A stretch of DNA of 42,554 bases. Source: an uncultured Brachyspira sp. Its GTDB lineage: Bacteria > Spirochaetota > Brachyspiria > Brachyspirales > Brachyspiraceae. A model generated the notes under the pieces. That model saw nothing but the letters and a program-made list of their open reading frames with translations, searched no databases and had not been told where the DNA came from. The stretch is from positions 1-42,554 of the forward strand of contig NZ_CALXRM010000025.1 of the NCBI RefSeq assembly GCF_944390845.1, given 5' to 3'. Below are positions 16,335 to 24,992 of the stretch, one piece after another. A program made the position numbers and the translations under genes. Every line of letters starts with the position of its first letter. Position 1 is the first letter of the stretch.

Positions 16335-16907
16335 ATGGCTAAAAAGATTATAATTTATACATTGATAATAATGTCTTTTACTTCTGTATTTTCATTATCG
16401 TCAAAATTGTATGCTAATTATCCAGAAGGGAGTGCGGCTGGTTTTTTTCTTAGATTTAGTTTCCCAAGTCAGGTATCTCTAGGTGTTACTGGTAAATTTG
16501 ATGTTGTGCCGTTTATGTTTAGCGGTATATTTAATGTTGGTATATCAACTAAAGGCTGGTCTTGGATGGGTCTAAGTGTTAGTGCTGATTGGTGGGGATT
16601 AAAGTACAGAATAGGAAAGGTTGGGAAATCAGATTCTTGGCTTTATTTCGGGCCTGGTGCTGAGGCTGTAGCTGAGTTTGGAAATAATTATTGGAATTTA
16701 GGTTTAGGTTTCAGGCTTCCTCTTGGTATTTCATTCATTGTTGATAGAGATTGGGAAATATTTTTACAGATTGCCCCTGGGCTCAATGTAATAGCTGTTG
16801 GTAATGAGGGATTCGGAACTTTTGGTTGGTATCCTAGTCATACAGGTTGGACTTTCTCTAAATTTTTTAGATTCTCTGGTGATTTTGGATTTAGATATTG
16901 GTTCTAA
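16335..16907 (+). CDS. Small outer-membrane beta-barrel protein, paralog 2
   Basis: A 190-residue paralog of the preceding protein with the same plan: signal peptide (MAKKIIIYTLIIMSFTSVFSL, cut near YANYPEG), a Gly/aromatic-rich strand-rich body containing SADWWGLK, YFGPGAEAVAEF and NYWNLGLGFRLPLG, and the identical C-terminal FGFRYWF for outer-membrane insertion. The two copies have diverged well beyond a recent duplication. It lies after the terminator of paralog 1 and must have its own promoter in the AT-rich gap; I cannot identify it with confidence. The Shine-Dalgarno is weak. It is followed by a strong bidirectional terminator. Confidence 0.75.
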   Translation: MAKKIIIYTLIIMSFTSVFSLSSKLYANYPEGSAAGFFLRFSFPSQVSLGVTGKFDVVPFMFSGIFNVGISTKGWSWMGLSVSADWWGLKYRIGKVGKSDSWLYFGPGAEAVAEFGNNYWNLGLGFRLPLGISFIVDRDWEIFLQIAPGLNVIAVGNEGFGTFGWYPSHTGWTFSKFFRFSGDFGFRYWF

Positions 16908-16953
16908 TAGGTTTTGATTATTGATTTACTGTTAGAATTGAATATTATATAAT

Positions 16954-16989
16954 AAAATGGGTATTCAAATATTTATGAATACCCATTTT
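16954..16989. terminator. Bidirectional terminator between barrel gene 2 and pgsA
   Basis: Perfect 14-bp stem AAAATGGGTATTCA/TGAATACCCATTTT (16954-16967 with 16976-16989) with an 8-base loop and a T-run on each strand; it serves both convergent genes. Confidence 0.9.
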
Positions 16990-17022
16990 TTATATAGTTA
17001 TTATTTATAGTTTATCACTTAA

Positions 17023-17580
17023 TTATTTTTTGTTTGCTTTTCCAGTTATTAAAGGCATATAATCAAAAAATGAATATATAGTTATTATTGTAACCACTAA
17101 TAAACTGTAATATGTTATTTGTTCATAAGGAAGAACTATATCTGTATGTTTTAATATTTTCAATAGGAATATTATAACTACAGCAGCAGCTCTTGAGGCA
17201 GTTTTTAATTTACCGCTAAATTTGGCAGCAACGGCAAAACCTCTAAGTCCGCCTAAAATTCTTATAAACATTGAAAACATATCCCTATAAAGTGAAATTA
17301 TATACATCCATATAGGCATAGAACCTTCATATAAGAAGATTGTAAACATTGTTATATGAAATACTGTATCAGCAAAAGGATCCAGTACTTTACCTAAATC
17401 ACTTACAAGATTAAATTTCCTTGCCATAGCACCATCTAAAGCATCTGTTATCTCTAGTATAATAAGAAATATTAATGCCAATACTGCACTTATCATAGAA
17501 TTATAAAAATATAAAAATATAACAAGCGGCGATAAAACTATTCTGCTAATACTTAGTAAATTAGGTATTTGCTTTTTCAT
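17023..17580 (-). CDS. pgsA: CDP-diacylglycerol-glycerol-3-phosphate phosphatidyltransferase-like (PgsA)
   Basis: Inner-membrane CDP-alcohol phosphatidyltransferase; PgsA makes phosphatidylglycerol phosphate from CDP-diacylglycerol and glycerol 3-phosphate. The family motif D-x2-D-G-x2-A-R-x8-G-x3-D-x3-D is complete: Asp46, Asp49, Gly50, Ala53, Arg54, Gly63, Asp67 and Asp71. The 185-residue length and four to six hydrophobic helices match PgsA. The alcohol substrate cannot be proved, so another CDP-alcohol transferase is possible. AGGAG lies upstream of the ATG. It is the last gene of the ABC-transporter/DUF4340 operon, 30 bases after the DUF4340 gene. Confidence 0.82.
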   Translation of the reverse strand: MKKQIPNLLSISRIVLSPLVIFLYFYNSMISAVLALIFLIILEITDALDGAMARKFNLVSDLGKVLDPFADTVFHITMFTIFLYEGSMPIWMYIISLYRDMFSMFIRILGGLRGFAVAAKFSGKLKTASRAAAVVIIFLLKILKHTDIVLPYEQITYYSLLVVTIITIYSFFDYMPLITGKANKK

Positions 17581-17610
17581 AATTGCTCCTATATATTATA
17601 TTTATAAAAA

Positions 17611-18633
17611 TTATTGCCTCATATTTTCATCTAATCTCATACTTTCTTCTGCCATATCAGCATAAGGATCTTCCGGAGTTTCTTCCTTTTCATCATCTTC
17701 TGTTTTGATATAATAACTTCTGTCACGCATAGCAGCAGCATATACTGAATAATCAACTTCATATATTATTCCGCTTTCAGGTTTTACATATACTCTGTTG
17801 TCATTATTATCATATATTATATCATAACTCTTTTTAGTGTTATCTTCCATATATATTGTTATTTTAGCATCTGGTATTTTGAACATTCTCTCTAAATATC
17901 TTATTGTATTATTATCATATACAAATCCTATAGCTTTTACTAAAGATAATGTTTCAAAATCTCTGTATGCTTTATTTAAATTGATTTCTTCATCTACACC
18001 ATCAACAACCCAATTAGTTCTATTTTCTTTTCTTATTGTATTTGTATAATCTCTTATATTACTTTCTGTTTCCACTACAGATTCTATGTATATTTGCTTG
18101 TCAAATATTTGTTTATCTCTCAACATATCAATAGTTTTCTTTAAAGCTTCTATATATACGAATTCTATGCTGAAATATTCGTCATTATATTTTACATAGT
18201 ATCTTTCTTCATCAGGTGTTTTATTTCCTACAAAGATTTTATATTCTTTATCACCTTCCCATACTGTAAATTCATTGCTTGGATTTTCTAAACCGAATGA
18301 ATCTATTTCAGCAAGGTTTGTTATAATCATGTCTATATTAAGAGTATTGAAGTTCTTTACATTAGCAAAAGCTTCTAATTGATCTATTTTATAATCATTA
18401 GAAGGTGAAGTTACTTTCCAAATATCATTTATTTTTTCAACTATTATTGGTTCTTCAGCGTATCTTAATTCATATTTTGTAACATTTGTTTCATTAAGTT
18501 CGAAAATTTGTTTTCTAGGTTTATTTGCCTCTACAGTTATACGTTTTTGTCTTGTAGTGTAGAAAGCTACAACGCTTATTACAGCTAATACTACAAGTAA
18601 AATTATTATTTTTGTCAGATTTTTATTCTTCAT
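17611..18633 (-). CDS. DUF4340 domain membrane-anchored protein
   Basis: A 340-residue protein with one N-terminal membrane helix (about residues 8-27) and a large outside domain. The DUF4340 pattern is visible: 'W.v..P....d...ie.l...l..l', with a segment around IDSFGLENPSNEFTVW and then 'i.vG..tp....yYvk'. DUF4340 proteins usually sit beside GldA/GldF/GldG-type ABC systems, as here. Function is unknown; a periplasmic partner of the exporter is likely. The last 30 residues are acidic and Glu-rich. AGGATA is a usable Shine-Dalgarno. Unlike many such clusters, no GldG-like gene separates it from the permease. Confidence 0.75.
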   Translation of the reverse strand: MKNKNLTKIIILLVVLAVISVVAFYTTRQKRITVEANKPRKQIFELNETNVTKYELRYAEEPIIVEKINDIWKVTSPSNDYKIDQLEAFANVKNFNTLNIDMIITNLAEIDSFGLENPSNEFTVWEGDKEYKIFVGNKTPDEERYYVKYNDEYFSIEFVYIEALKKTIDMLRDKQIFDKQIYIESVVETESNIRDYTNTIRKENRTNWVVDGVDEEINLNKAYRDFETLSLVKAIGFVYDNNTIRYLERMFKIPDAKITIYMEDNTKKSYDIIYDNNDNRVYVKPESGIIYEVDYSVYAAAMRDRSYYIKTEDDEKEETPEDPYADMAEESMRLDENMRQ

Positions 18634-18674
18634 TTTTATATATCCTATTTTTATTTTATTTTCTATATCGTAAA

Positions 18675-19409
18675 TTATTTTCTATTTTCCAGCATAATAT
18701 TTGCTAAATATATAAATATTACAGTAACAGACAAGAAATATATAATATCTCTTAAGTCTAATACGCCTCTTGCTATATTGGCAAAATGATAATCACCGCT
18801 TATAACTTCTATAATATTAACAGCTGCTGGGAAAAGCAAAGTTAAATATCTTAAAAACATATTCAATGATATCATAATTGCAAGTCCTACAATTAAAGCC
18901 ACTATTTGATTTTTAGTTGTAGATGATGCGAATATTCCTATAGCACATAATGCCATAATAAGAAATACACTTCCAATATACCCAGTAATTACAGGGCCTA
19001 TATCTAATCTTCCCAAAAATGTTAATGTTATAGGGTAGAGTATAGTAGGTATTAATGCAAAAAGCATAAATATTACTGCTGAAAAGAATTTTCCAAGTAT
19101 AATTTCTAATGGCGAAACTGATTGAGTGCTTATGAGCTCATAAGAACCGCTTGAAAATTCACTTGATAAAAGTCCCATCGTTATAGGCGGTATTATAAGC
19201 GAAAGTATTAGCGGCAATATGCTGAAAAAGTCCTGCATATCATTTTGCTGAAGTATAAAAAATCTTGAGAAGAAATATACTCCGCTTACTATCAAAAATA
19301 TTGCTGAAAATATATATGCTATAGGTGAAAAGAATATATGTCTTAATTCTTTCTTTAATATAACATTAGATTTATTAATTGTTTTATTAATTGAAAATGT
19401 ATTCTCCAC
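18675..19409 (-). CDS. ABC-2 type transporter permease (GldF/NatB-like)
   Basis: A 244-residue integral membrane protein with six predicted helices and the ABC-2 permease layout: an N-terminal cytoplasmic stretch ending KKELRHIFFSPIAYIF, a first helix, then the 'LP.iLslIiPpiTMgLls.E...Gs.ElL.tqpvs' region with SGSYELISTQSVSPLEI, where the coupling helix meets the ATPase. It starts with GTG, directly after the ATPase stop codon (TAAGTG), using AAGGAGAT inside the ATPase gene as Shine-Dalgarno, so the two are tightly coupled. Substrate unknown. Confidence 0.85.
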   Translation of the reverse strand: MENTFSINKTINKSNVILKKELRHIFFSPIAYIFSAIFLIVSGVYFFSRFFILQQNDMQDFFSILPLILSLIIPPITMGLLSSEFSSGSYELISTQSVSPLEIILGKFFSAVIFMLFALIPTILYPITLTFLGRLDIGPVITGYIGSVFLIMALCAIGIFASSTTKNQIVALIVGLAIMISLNMFLRYLTLLFPAAVNIIEVISGDYHFANIARGVLDLRDIIYFLSVTVIFIYLANIMLENRK

Positions 19410-20357
19410 TTATTTATCTCCTTTAGTCAATGTATGGAACACTTCTTCTAAATTCTCTCTTTCCTTCATCATTTCAAATACTATCCAATCAGTACTTTTT
19501 ATTAATTTGTAAATTTTTTCTCTAGGTTCCTCATCATTTGAATATATGACAATATCTTTTAAATTTTCATTATTTTCTGCTTTTACATCATAAACATTTT
19601 CTATAGTTTTTAATTTTTCTATTATTTTGTTATTATCATCATTTGTTTTTATTGATAATTTTATTCTAGTAGATACTTTATTTTCTTTGCTGTTATTTAA
19701 GCTTAAATGCTTAGGATCAGCATCAGCAATAACATTTCCTTGATTTATTATGATAGCCCTTGAACAAGTAGCTTCAACTTCGCTTAATATATGTGTTGAT
19801 ATTAGAACAGTTTTTTCTTTTCCTAATTCTTTAATAAGCTCTCTTATTTCTACTATTTGGTTAGGGTCAAGTCCGTTAGTAGGCTCATCTAATATAAGTA
19901 TTTTAGGGTCATGTATAATGGCTCCGGCAATACCTACACGCTGTTTATAACCTTTTGAAAGCTCGCCTATAGACTTGGATATAACATCTTTAAGATTGCA
20001 TGCATCTACAACATAATGAAGCCTGTCATTTAATCTGCTTCTTTCAAGTTCCTGAATTTCTGCCATATAAACAAGATAATCAAATACGCTCATATCATCA
20101 TAAAGAGGTGCTGATTCAGGTAAGTATCCTATAACTCTTTTTACTTCTCTTTCATTATTTAATATACTTTTTCCGTCAATAATTGCATTTCCGCTTGTTG
20201 GTGATAGGTAGCAAGTTAGTATTCTTAAAGTAGTAGATTTGCCTGCTCCGTTTGGGCCAAGTATTCCTACTATTTCACCAGCATTTATTTCAAAACTCAC
20301 ACCTTTCAAAGCATGAAAATCGCCGTAATATTTACTTAATTTCTCTACAGATATCAT
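19410..20357 (-). CDS. ABC transporter ATP-binding protein (GldA/CcmA-like)
   Basis: A 315-residue cytoplasmic ATPase that powers the ABC-2 permease encoded next to it. Walker A GPNGAGKST (34-42), the ABC signature LSKGYKQRVG (133-142), Walker B ILILDEP (153-159), D-loop GLD and switch His in STHILSE are all intact. The Q-loop region reads IGYLPES, as in the drug/polysaccharide ABC-2 exporter subfamily. The C-terminal 95 residues form an extra alpha/beta domain that ends in EEVFHTLTKGDK. It is the first gene of the four-gene minus operon; I could not single out its promoter in the AT-rich divergent gap with ravA. Confidence 0.9.
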   Translation of the reverse strand: MISVEKLSKYYGDFHALKGVSFEINAGEIVGILGPNGAGKSTTLRILTCYLSPTSGNAIIDGKSILNNEREVKRVIGYLPESAPLYDDMSVFDYLVYMAEIQELERSRLNDRLHYVVDACNLKDVISKSIGELSKGYKQRVGIAGAIIHDPKILILDEPTNGLDPNQIVEIRELIKELGKEKTVLISTHILSEVEATCSRAIIINQGNVIADADPKHLSLNNSKENKVSTRIKLSIKTNDDNNKIIEKLKTIENVYDVKAENNENLKDIVIYSNDEEPREKIYKLIKSTDWIVFEMMKERENLEEVFHTLTKGDK

Positions 20358-20462
20358 TTTATTCCTTTATTAGTTATAATAATTTATTATTAATTAAAAA
20401 AATCAAAATATATAGGTAGAAAAACATTATAATATATATAAAGTAAAAAAACAATTATTAAG

Positions 20463-20491
20463 TTGTTAATTAATATAGTTCAAATTATAAT
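20463..20491 (+). promoter_or_regulatory. Promoter of ravA-viaA
   Basis: TTGTTA (20463-20468), 17 bases, then perfect TATAAT (20486-20491). Transcript start is predicted near 20498. Confidence 0.6.
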
Positions 20492-20517
20492 ATTAATAAA
20501 AAAATTAAGGTGTTATG

Positions 20518-22191
20518 ATGGAATTAAATAAAGAAAAATTGACTTATATTATAAATAAACTTTCAGATGGACTTTATGAAAAAGAGGATATTATATCATT
20601 TACTTTTTTATGTGCATTAGCCGGAAAATCAGTATTTTTATACGGCCCTCCAGGTACTGCTAAAAGTTTAATAGTGAGAAGAATAGCATCAGCTTTTAAA
20701 GATTCTAAATATTTCGGTCAGCTTATGAATAGATTTACAACTCCTGAAGATGTATTCGGTCCAGTGAGTTTATCAAAACTTAAAGAGGATAAATTTGAAA
20801 GACAAACTGAAGGTTATTTACCTAAAGCAGATTTTGTATTTTTAGATGAAATTTGGAAAAGCAGTCCTGCAATATTAAATACATTATTAACTATAATAAA
20901 TGAAAAAATATACAGAAATGGAAGCATTGAAGAAAAAGTGCCTTTAAAAATATTAGTTGCAGCAAGTAATGAAACTCCTCCTAAAGGTCAGGGACTTGAT
21001 GCTATGTATGATAGATTTATAATGCGTTTATTAGTTAATCCTGCTAAAGATATAGATAATTTTAAATCATTAATAGTTGATAAAGATGTTGATTTTAATG
21101 CTGACTTAAACGAGGAAGATAAAATATCAGCTGAAGATTTGGAAAGTTTAAAAAATGATATAGAAGAAGTGGAAGTACCTTCTAACATTATTAATATTAT
21201 TATTTCAATAAAAAATGAAATAGATGAATATAATAACGGAAATAATGAACCTATTTATATTTCAGATAGAAGATGGAAGAATATTGTTTATATATTAAAG
21301 GCTTCTGCATATTTTTCAGATAGAAAAGAAATAGTTCCTTCAGATTGTTTTTTAATTTCTAATTGTATTTGGACATTAGAAGGAAATATTAATGCTGTTA
21401 ATAGCATAGTAAAAAAATCTATAATGCGTTTTTTGAATGATAATATTGATGACTTTGATTATGATAAGATATATGATGAAGCAGAAGAACTTAGAACAAA
21501 TATAGATAAAGATTCTATAAGTGACAGAGATGAGTATGAAAATGAAATTAATATAAATGGTAAAAGGTATTTTTATATAGATGTATTTTATGAATATAAA
21601 AATACTTATGGAAATAATAGTATGAGCAATGTGAAATTTTATATTGAAATTGATAAAATAAATAATAATACTCAATTTAGTCCTTTAATAAATGTATATG
21701 ATAATGATGCTTTTAATAATTCAAATACTAGAAGCCCAAGATATAATAACTATTATAATAATTATAGTAATTTGAAAAATGCTAATGATTATGTTGTAGC
21801 TGATAGTGTATTTTGTTTATTTACAAATTCAAATACTATTCAGATAAAAACTAATAATTATTACAGCCGTTTTGTTAATCAAGATGGAGATGTGGTATCA
21901 TCATTAAATGTATCTATTCCTTTTAAGTTTAGAAAAGGAGATATAAAACCTATAGAAATAAATAAAAAAAATAGTTATATGCATGTTTGCTCTGATTTGC
22001 TTGATACGTTAAATAATAAAATAGAGTCTTATGAAAGTAATTTAAAATCTATGATTGAACAATGCGATTCTGTTTTTATAAATGAAAAATATTTACAAAA
22101 ATTTATTTATAATAATGATTATTTATCTAGTTTGAAATCTCTTAAAATTAATATTGAGCATTGTATAGATAAATTAAAGAGTAATTATTAA
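20518..22191 (+). CDS. ravA: MoxR-family AAA+ ATPase RavA-like
   Basis: A MoxR-class AAA+ ATPase that, with a VWA partner, is thought to act as a chaperone or complex-maturation machine. The N-terminal 260 residues hold Walker A GPPGTAKS (43-50), Walker B FVFLDE (106-111), sensor-1 in AASNE, and the arginines of DRFIMR near 166-170. The segment NRFTTPEDVFGPVSLSKL is typical of RavA. Beyond about residue 340 the protein carries a long strand-rich region with an Asn/Tyr-rich stretch (NNYYNNYSN near 415), unlike the compact LARA domain of E. coli RavA. The second of two adjacent ATGs (20518) is better spaced from AAGG at 20507-20510 than the first (20515). It is followed after 8 bases by viaA. 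Confidence 0.85.
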   Translation: MELNKEKLTYIINKLSDGLYEKEDIISFTFLCALAGKSVFLYGPPGTAKSLIVRRIASAFKDSKYFGQLMNRFTTPEDVFGPVSLSKLKEDKFERQTEGYLPKADFVFLDEIWKSSPAILNTLLTIINEKIYRNGSIEEKVPLKILVAASNETPPKGQGLDAMYDRFIMRLLVNPAKDIDNFKSLIVDKDVDFNADLNEEDKISAEDLESLKNDIEEVEVPSNIINIIISIKNEIDEYNNGNNEPIYISDRRWKNIVYILKASAYFSDRKEIVPSDCFLISNCIWTLEGNINAVNSIVKKSIMRFLNDNIDDFDYDKIYDEAEELRTNIDKDSISDRDEYENEININGKRYFYIDVFYEYKNTYGNNSMSNVKFYIEIDKINNNTQFSPLINVYDNDAFNNSNTRSPRYNNYYNNYSNLKNANDYVVADSVFCLFTNSNTIQIKTNNYYSRFVNQDGDVVSSLNVSIPFKFRKGDIKPIEINKKNSYMHVCSDLLDTLNNKIESYESNLKSMIEQCDSVFINEKYLQKFIYNNDYLSSLKSLKINIEHCIDKLKSNY

Positions 22192-22199
22192 GGTTTTGT

Positions 22200-23663
22200 A
22201 TGAATATTGATAATATTGACAGCATATTAAAAGAAACTAAATCTATAATAAAAGAAAGATTTTCTCAGTATGATATTTTTATGAGCAATGATGATATGCA
22301 AAAAGAAATTACTAAGAAAATAAATGATTTTAATTATAATTTAGAGAAACATTTAAAAGATGATAATCCATTTAAAGATTTATATTCTGTTTATGAAGAA
22401 GCTAAAAATAGTTTTATAGAAAATGAAGCTGATAAGGAGGCACTTTTTAAGGATATTGAAAATTATAGATTAATTGCAGGCGATGAGAATGCAGAGTTCT
22501 TTTATTCAAAAATAAATTCTTTAGAGGAAGATGAATATAATAATGAAATAATAGCCATTAGGAAATCAGTTTTAAATAGTTGGAAAGATGAACTTGATAA
22601 ACAATATATGAATTGGGTATTAGATGAAATAGAAAAATACAGAAATAAATTTTTTCAAGATATAGAAAAGTTTTTTGATTATTTGAATGATTTGAAATAT
22701 ATACAAGATACATTCGGAGAGGATATAGGTTTATTGTTTGATTTGGGTATAGGAAAATTATTGAAAAAGGATATTGAATATATAAAAAGACTTTTGAATT
22801 TATTAAAAGAAAATTCTGATATAAAAAGATTATGCGATATTCTTGGAAGATTTATAAAGTCTGAAGAAACCATAAAAATAGAAAAGATTTTAAGAAAAGA
22901 AAGTTTCAGCACAAAAATAAAAGATATTAATTCAGAAGAAGAAATAGTAGGTATAACATATTCAAAAGATATACATAATATACTTCCTCAGGAAAAACTT
23001 CTTTTAGCTGAAGGAGTACTTGAAACTTTATTTGGGGTAAAATATTTTGAAAATAGGCTTTTAACTTTCAAAAAAGAAGGATATATTGATTCTTATTATG
23101 ATGCTGATATTGAAGAAGAAATTCAGGTAAAAGAAGAAGATAAAAAAGGGCCTATTATAATATGTGTTGATACAAGCGGTTCTATGAAAGGCGTTCCGGA
23201 AACAGTTGCAAAGGCTATTACATTATATTTAGCATCAAGAGCAATGAAACAAAAAAGAGATTGTTATCTTATAAATTTCAGCACGCAAATAAAAACAATA
23301 GATTTAACATATCCAAATACTATTGATAATTTAATTGATTTTTTAAGATTAAGTTTCAATGGAGGTACGAATCCTATACCAGCATTAAGGCATGCTATAA
23401 AAACTATGAATAGTGAAAATTATAAAAAATCTGATTTGCTTTTTATATCCGATTTTGTATTTAATGGATTTACTGATGAAGATTATAAATTGGCTGAAAA
23501 CAAAAAGAAAAATGAAAATAAATTTTATTCTCTCATAATAGGAAATACTAATATGCTTAATACTGAAAAAAGCTTGTTTGATTATAATTGGTATTATGAC
23601 AGTTCTACATCATCTATTAAAGAAATCACAGAAAATATGTATTCATCTATAATTAATTGCTAA
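22200..23663 (+). CDS. viaA: VWA-domain protein ViaA-like
   Basis: Partner of the MoxR ATPase. The N-terminal 300 residues are helical and charged, as in ViaA; the C-terminal von Willebrand A domain (about 317-487) has an intact metal site: Asp324, Ser326 and Ser328 in DTSGSM, Thr390 in NGGTNP, and Asp418 in ISDF. The 487-residue length matches ViaA. It is translated from ATG 22200 with AAGG at good distance, 8 bases after ravA, so the two form one operon. Client proteins are unknown; respiratory and Fe-S complexes are clients in E. coli, which need not hold in this anaerobe. Confidence 0.85.
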   Translation: MNIDNIDSILKETKSIIKERFSQYDIFMSNDDMQKEITKKINDFNYNLEKHLKDDNPFKDLYSVYEEAKNSFIENEADKEALFKDIENYRLIAGDENAEFFYSKINSLEEDEYNNEIIAIRKSVLNSWKDELDKQYMNWVLDEIEKYRNKFFQDIEKFFDYLNDLKYIQDTFGEDIGLLFDLGIGKLLKKDIEYIKRLLNLLKENSDIKRLCDILGRFIKSEETIKIEKILRKESFSTKIKDINSEEEIVGITYSKDIHNILPQEKLLLAEGVLETLFGVKYFENRLLTFKKEGYIDSYYDADIEEEIQVKEEDKKGPIIICVDTSGSMKGVPETVAKAITLYLASRAMKQKRDCYLINFSTQIKTIDLTYPNTIDNLIDFLRLSFNGGTNPIPALRHAIKTMNSENYKKSDLLFISDFVFNGFTDEDYKLAENKKKNENKFYSLIIGNTNMLNTEKSLFDYNWYYDSSTSSIKEITENMYSSIINC

Positions 23664-23711
23664 TTATTTTATTAAAATGATAAATAAATATAAAAAAATG
23701 ATATTATTTTC

Positions 23712-23742
23712 TTGACTGTTATTTTTTTCATTGTATTATAAT
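23712..23742 (+). promoter_or_regulatory. Promoter of rnc
   Basis: TTGACT (23712-23717) followed by TATTAT (23734-23739, 16-base spacer) overlapping TATAAT (23737-23742, 19-base spacer). The predicted transcript start near 23749 lies before ATG 23767 and excludes the longer frame beginning at 23731. Confidence 0.6.
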
Positions 23743-23766
23743 TCTATCTTTTTAGGTAGTTATTGT

Positions 23767-24489
23767 ATGAATATAGAAGAAATCTTAACTAATTGTCAAG
23801 AAACTATAAAGTATGAGTTTAGAAATAAATCTCATCTTTTGGAAGCTATTACTCATAGAACTTATGCTAATGAGTCAAAAAAGAAAATGAAATATAATCA
23901 GAGATTGGAATTTCTTGGGGACTCTGTACTTTCTCTTATTATGTCAGATTATTTGTTTAGAAAATATAATACAAGTAAAGAAGGCTTATTATCAAAAGTA
24001 AAATCATCTTTGGTATCTCAAAAGAGTTTAGCAGATATTTCAAAGGAACTTAAACTTGGTAATTTCCTACTTTTAGGACATGGAGAGGAGGCTTCAGGCG
24101 GACGTTATAGAGATAATATGCTTGAAGATTTGTTTGAGGCTATAGTTGGAGCTATATATTTAGATTCTGGTATAACTAATGCTACTAGATTTGTTATGAT
24201 GGCTTATAAAAATAGACTTAATAATTTAGATATTGATAATTTTGATAAAGATTATAAAACTATATTCCAAGAATTGATACAGAAAAAACATAAAACAAGC
24301 CCGATATATAAGTCTTATGAATTTCATGATGAAAATAATCATGAGATGTTTAAAGCTGAACTATATGTTAATGATAAAAACTTTGCTACAGGTATAGGTA
24401 AAAGCAAGAAAGAGGCAGAAACAGAAGCAGCTAAAAAAGCATTGGATAGAATAGAGAAGGCTAGTATAACAATAAAGAAAAATAAATAA
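23767..24489 (+). CDS. rnc: Ribonuclease III
   Basis: Double-strand-specific endonuclease that processes rRNA precursors and structured mRNAs. The 240-residue protein has the nuclease signature RLEFLGDSV (46-54) and the four acidic metal residues Glu48, Asp52, Asp121 and Glu124, with the same spacings as E. coli Glu41, Asp45, Asp114 and Glu117. A double-stranded RNA-binding domain follows (about 160-235: FQELIQKKH, then GIGKSKKEAETEAAKKAL). The start at 23767 is favoured by AGG at 23754 and the promoter just upstream. It has its own terminator and is followed by the tandem repeat array. Confidence 0.95.
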   Translation: MNIEEILTNCQETIKYEFRNKSHLLEAITHRTYANESKKKMKYNQRLEFLGDSVLSLIMSDYLFRKYNTSKEGLLSKVKSSLVSQKSLADISKELKLGNFLLLGHGEEASGGRYRDNMLEDLFEAIVGAIYLDSGITNATRFVMMAYKNRLNNLDIDNFDKDYKTIFQELIQKKHKTSPIYKSYEFHDENNHEMFKAELYVNDKNFATGIGKSKKEAETEAAKKALDRIEKASITIKKNK

Positions 24490-24503
24490 TAATTTGAATG
24501 TTG

Positions 24504-24535
24504 AAATACTAAAAAAGATCAATTTTAGTATTTTT
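24504..24535 (+). terminator. Terminator of rnc
   Basis: Perfect 11-bp stem AAATACTAAAA/TTTTAGTATTT (24504-24514 with 24523-24533) with an 8-base loop and a short T-run. Its 3' half grades into the degenerate first unit of the tandem array. Confidence 0.7.
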
Positions 24536-24581
24536 GTTAATTGAAAATAGTAATTAATAAATAAGTTGAACATAGTGATAA

Positions 24582-24984
24582 ATGTGTCAACTTTAGTTTG
24601 CATCTATTAATAGCGAATGCGAACATAGCAATAAACAAATAAGCCTAAATAGTTGACAATTTTGGTTTTTAGTTTATTAATTGGAATGCGAACATAGTAA
24701 TAAACCAAGTGAGCCGAAGCAGATGACAACTTTAGTTTGCATCTATTAATAGCGAAGGCGAACATAGCAATAAACGAATAAGCCTAAATAGTTGACAATT
24801 TTGGTTTTTAGTTTATTAATTGGAATGCGAACATAGTAATAAACCAAGTGAGCCGAAGCAGATGACAACTTTAGTTTGCATCTATTAATAGCGAAGGCGA
24901 ACATAGTAATAAACCAAGTGAGCCGAAGCAGATGACAACTTTAGTTGGCATCTATTAATAGCGAAGGCGAACATAGTAATAAAG
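24582..24984. repeat. 69/70-bp tandem repeat array upstream of rpe
   Basis: The gap 24490-24992 is mostly a tandem array. Clear units: 24582-24650, 24651-24720, 24721-24789, 24790-24859, 24860-24929 and a partial 24930-24984; a degenerate unit precedes them from about 24521. Two unit types occur. Type A starts AGATGACAACTTTAGTTTGC, type B starts AGTTGACAATTTTGGTTTTT. The order is A-B-A-B-A-A. The two B units are identical over 70 bases, and A-B is itself repeated with a 139-base period. Every unit shares GCGAACATAG(T/C)AATAAA. Type B has a stem GTTTATTA/TAATAAAC (24672-24679 with 24698-24705). The last unit runs straight into the rpe Shine-Dalgarno. Confidence 0.95.
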
Positions 24985-24992
24985 GAAATGTC

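Noticed and set aside
24582-24984. CRISPR array
   Set aside because: Repeats are contiguous 69/70-base units with no unique spacers, and there are no cas genes.
24945-24992. N-terminal extension of rpe
   Set aside because: It would be translated from the tandem repeat, has no homology to epimerases, and a correctly spaced AAAGGA precedes ATG 24993.
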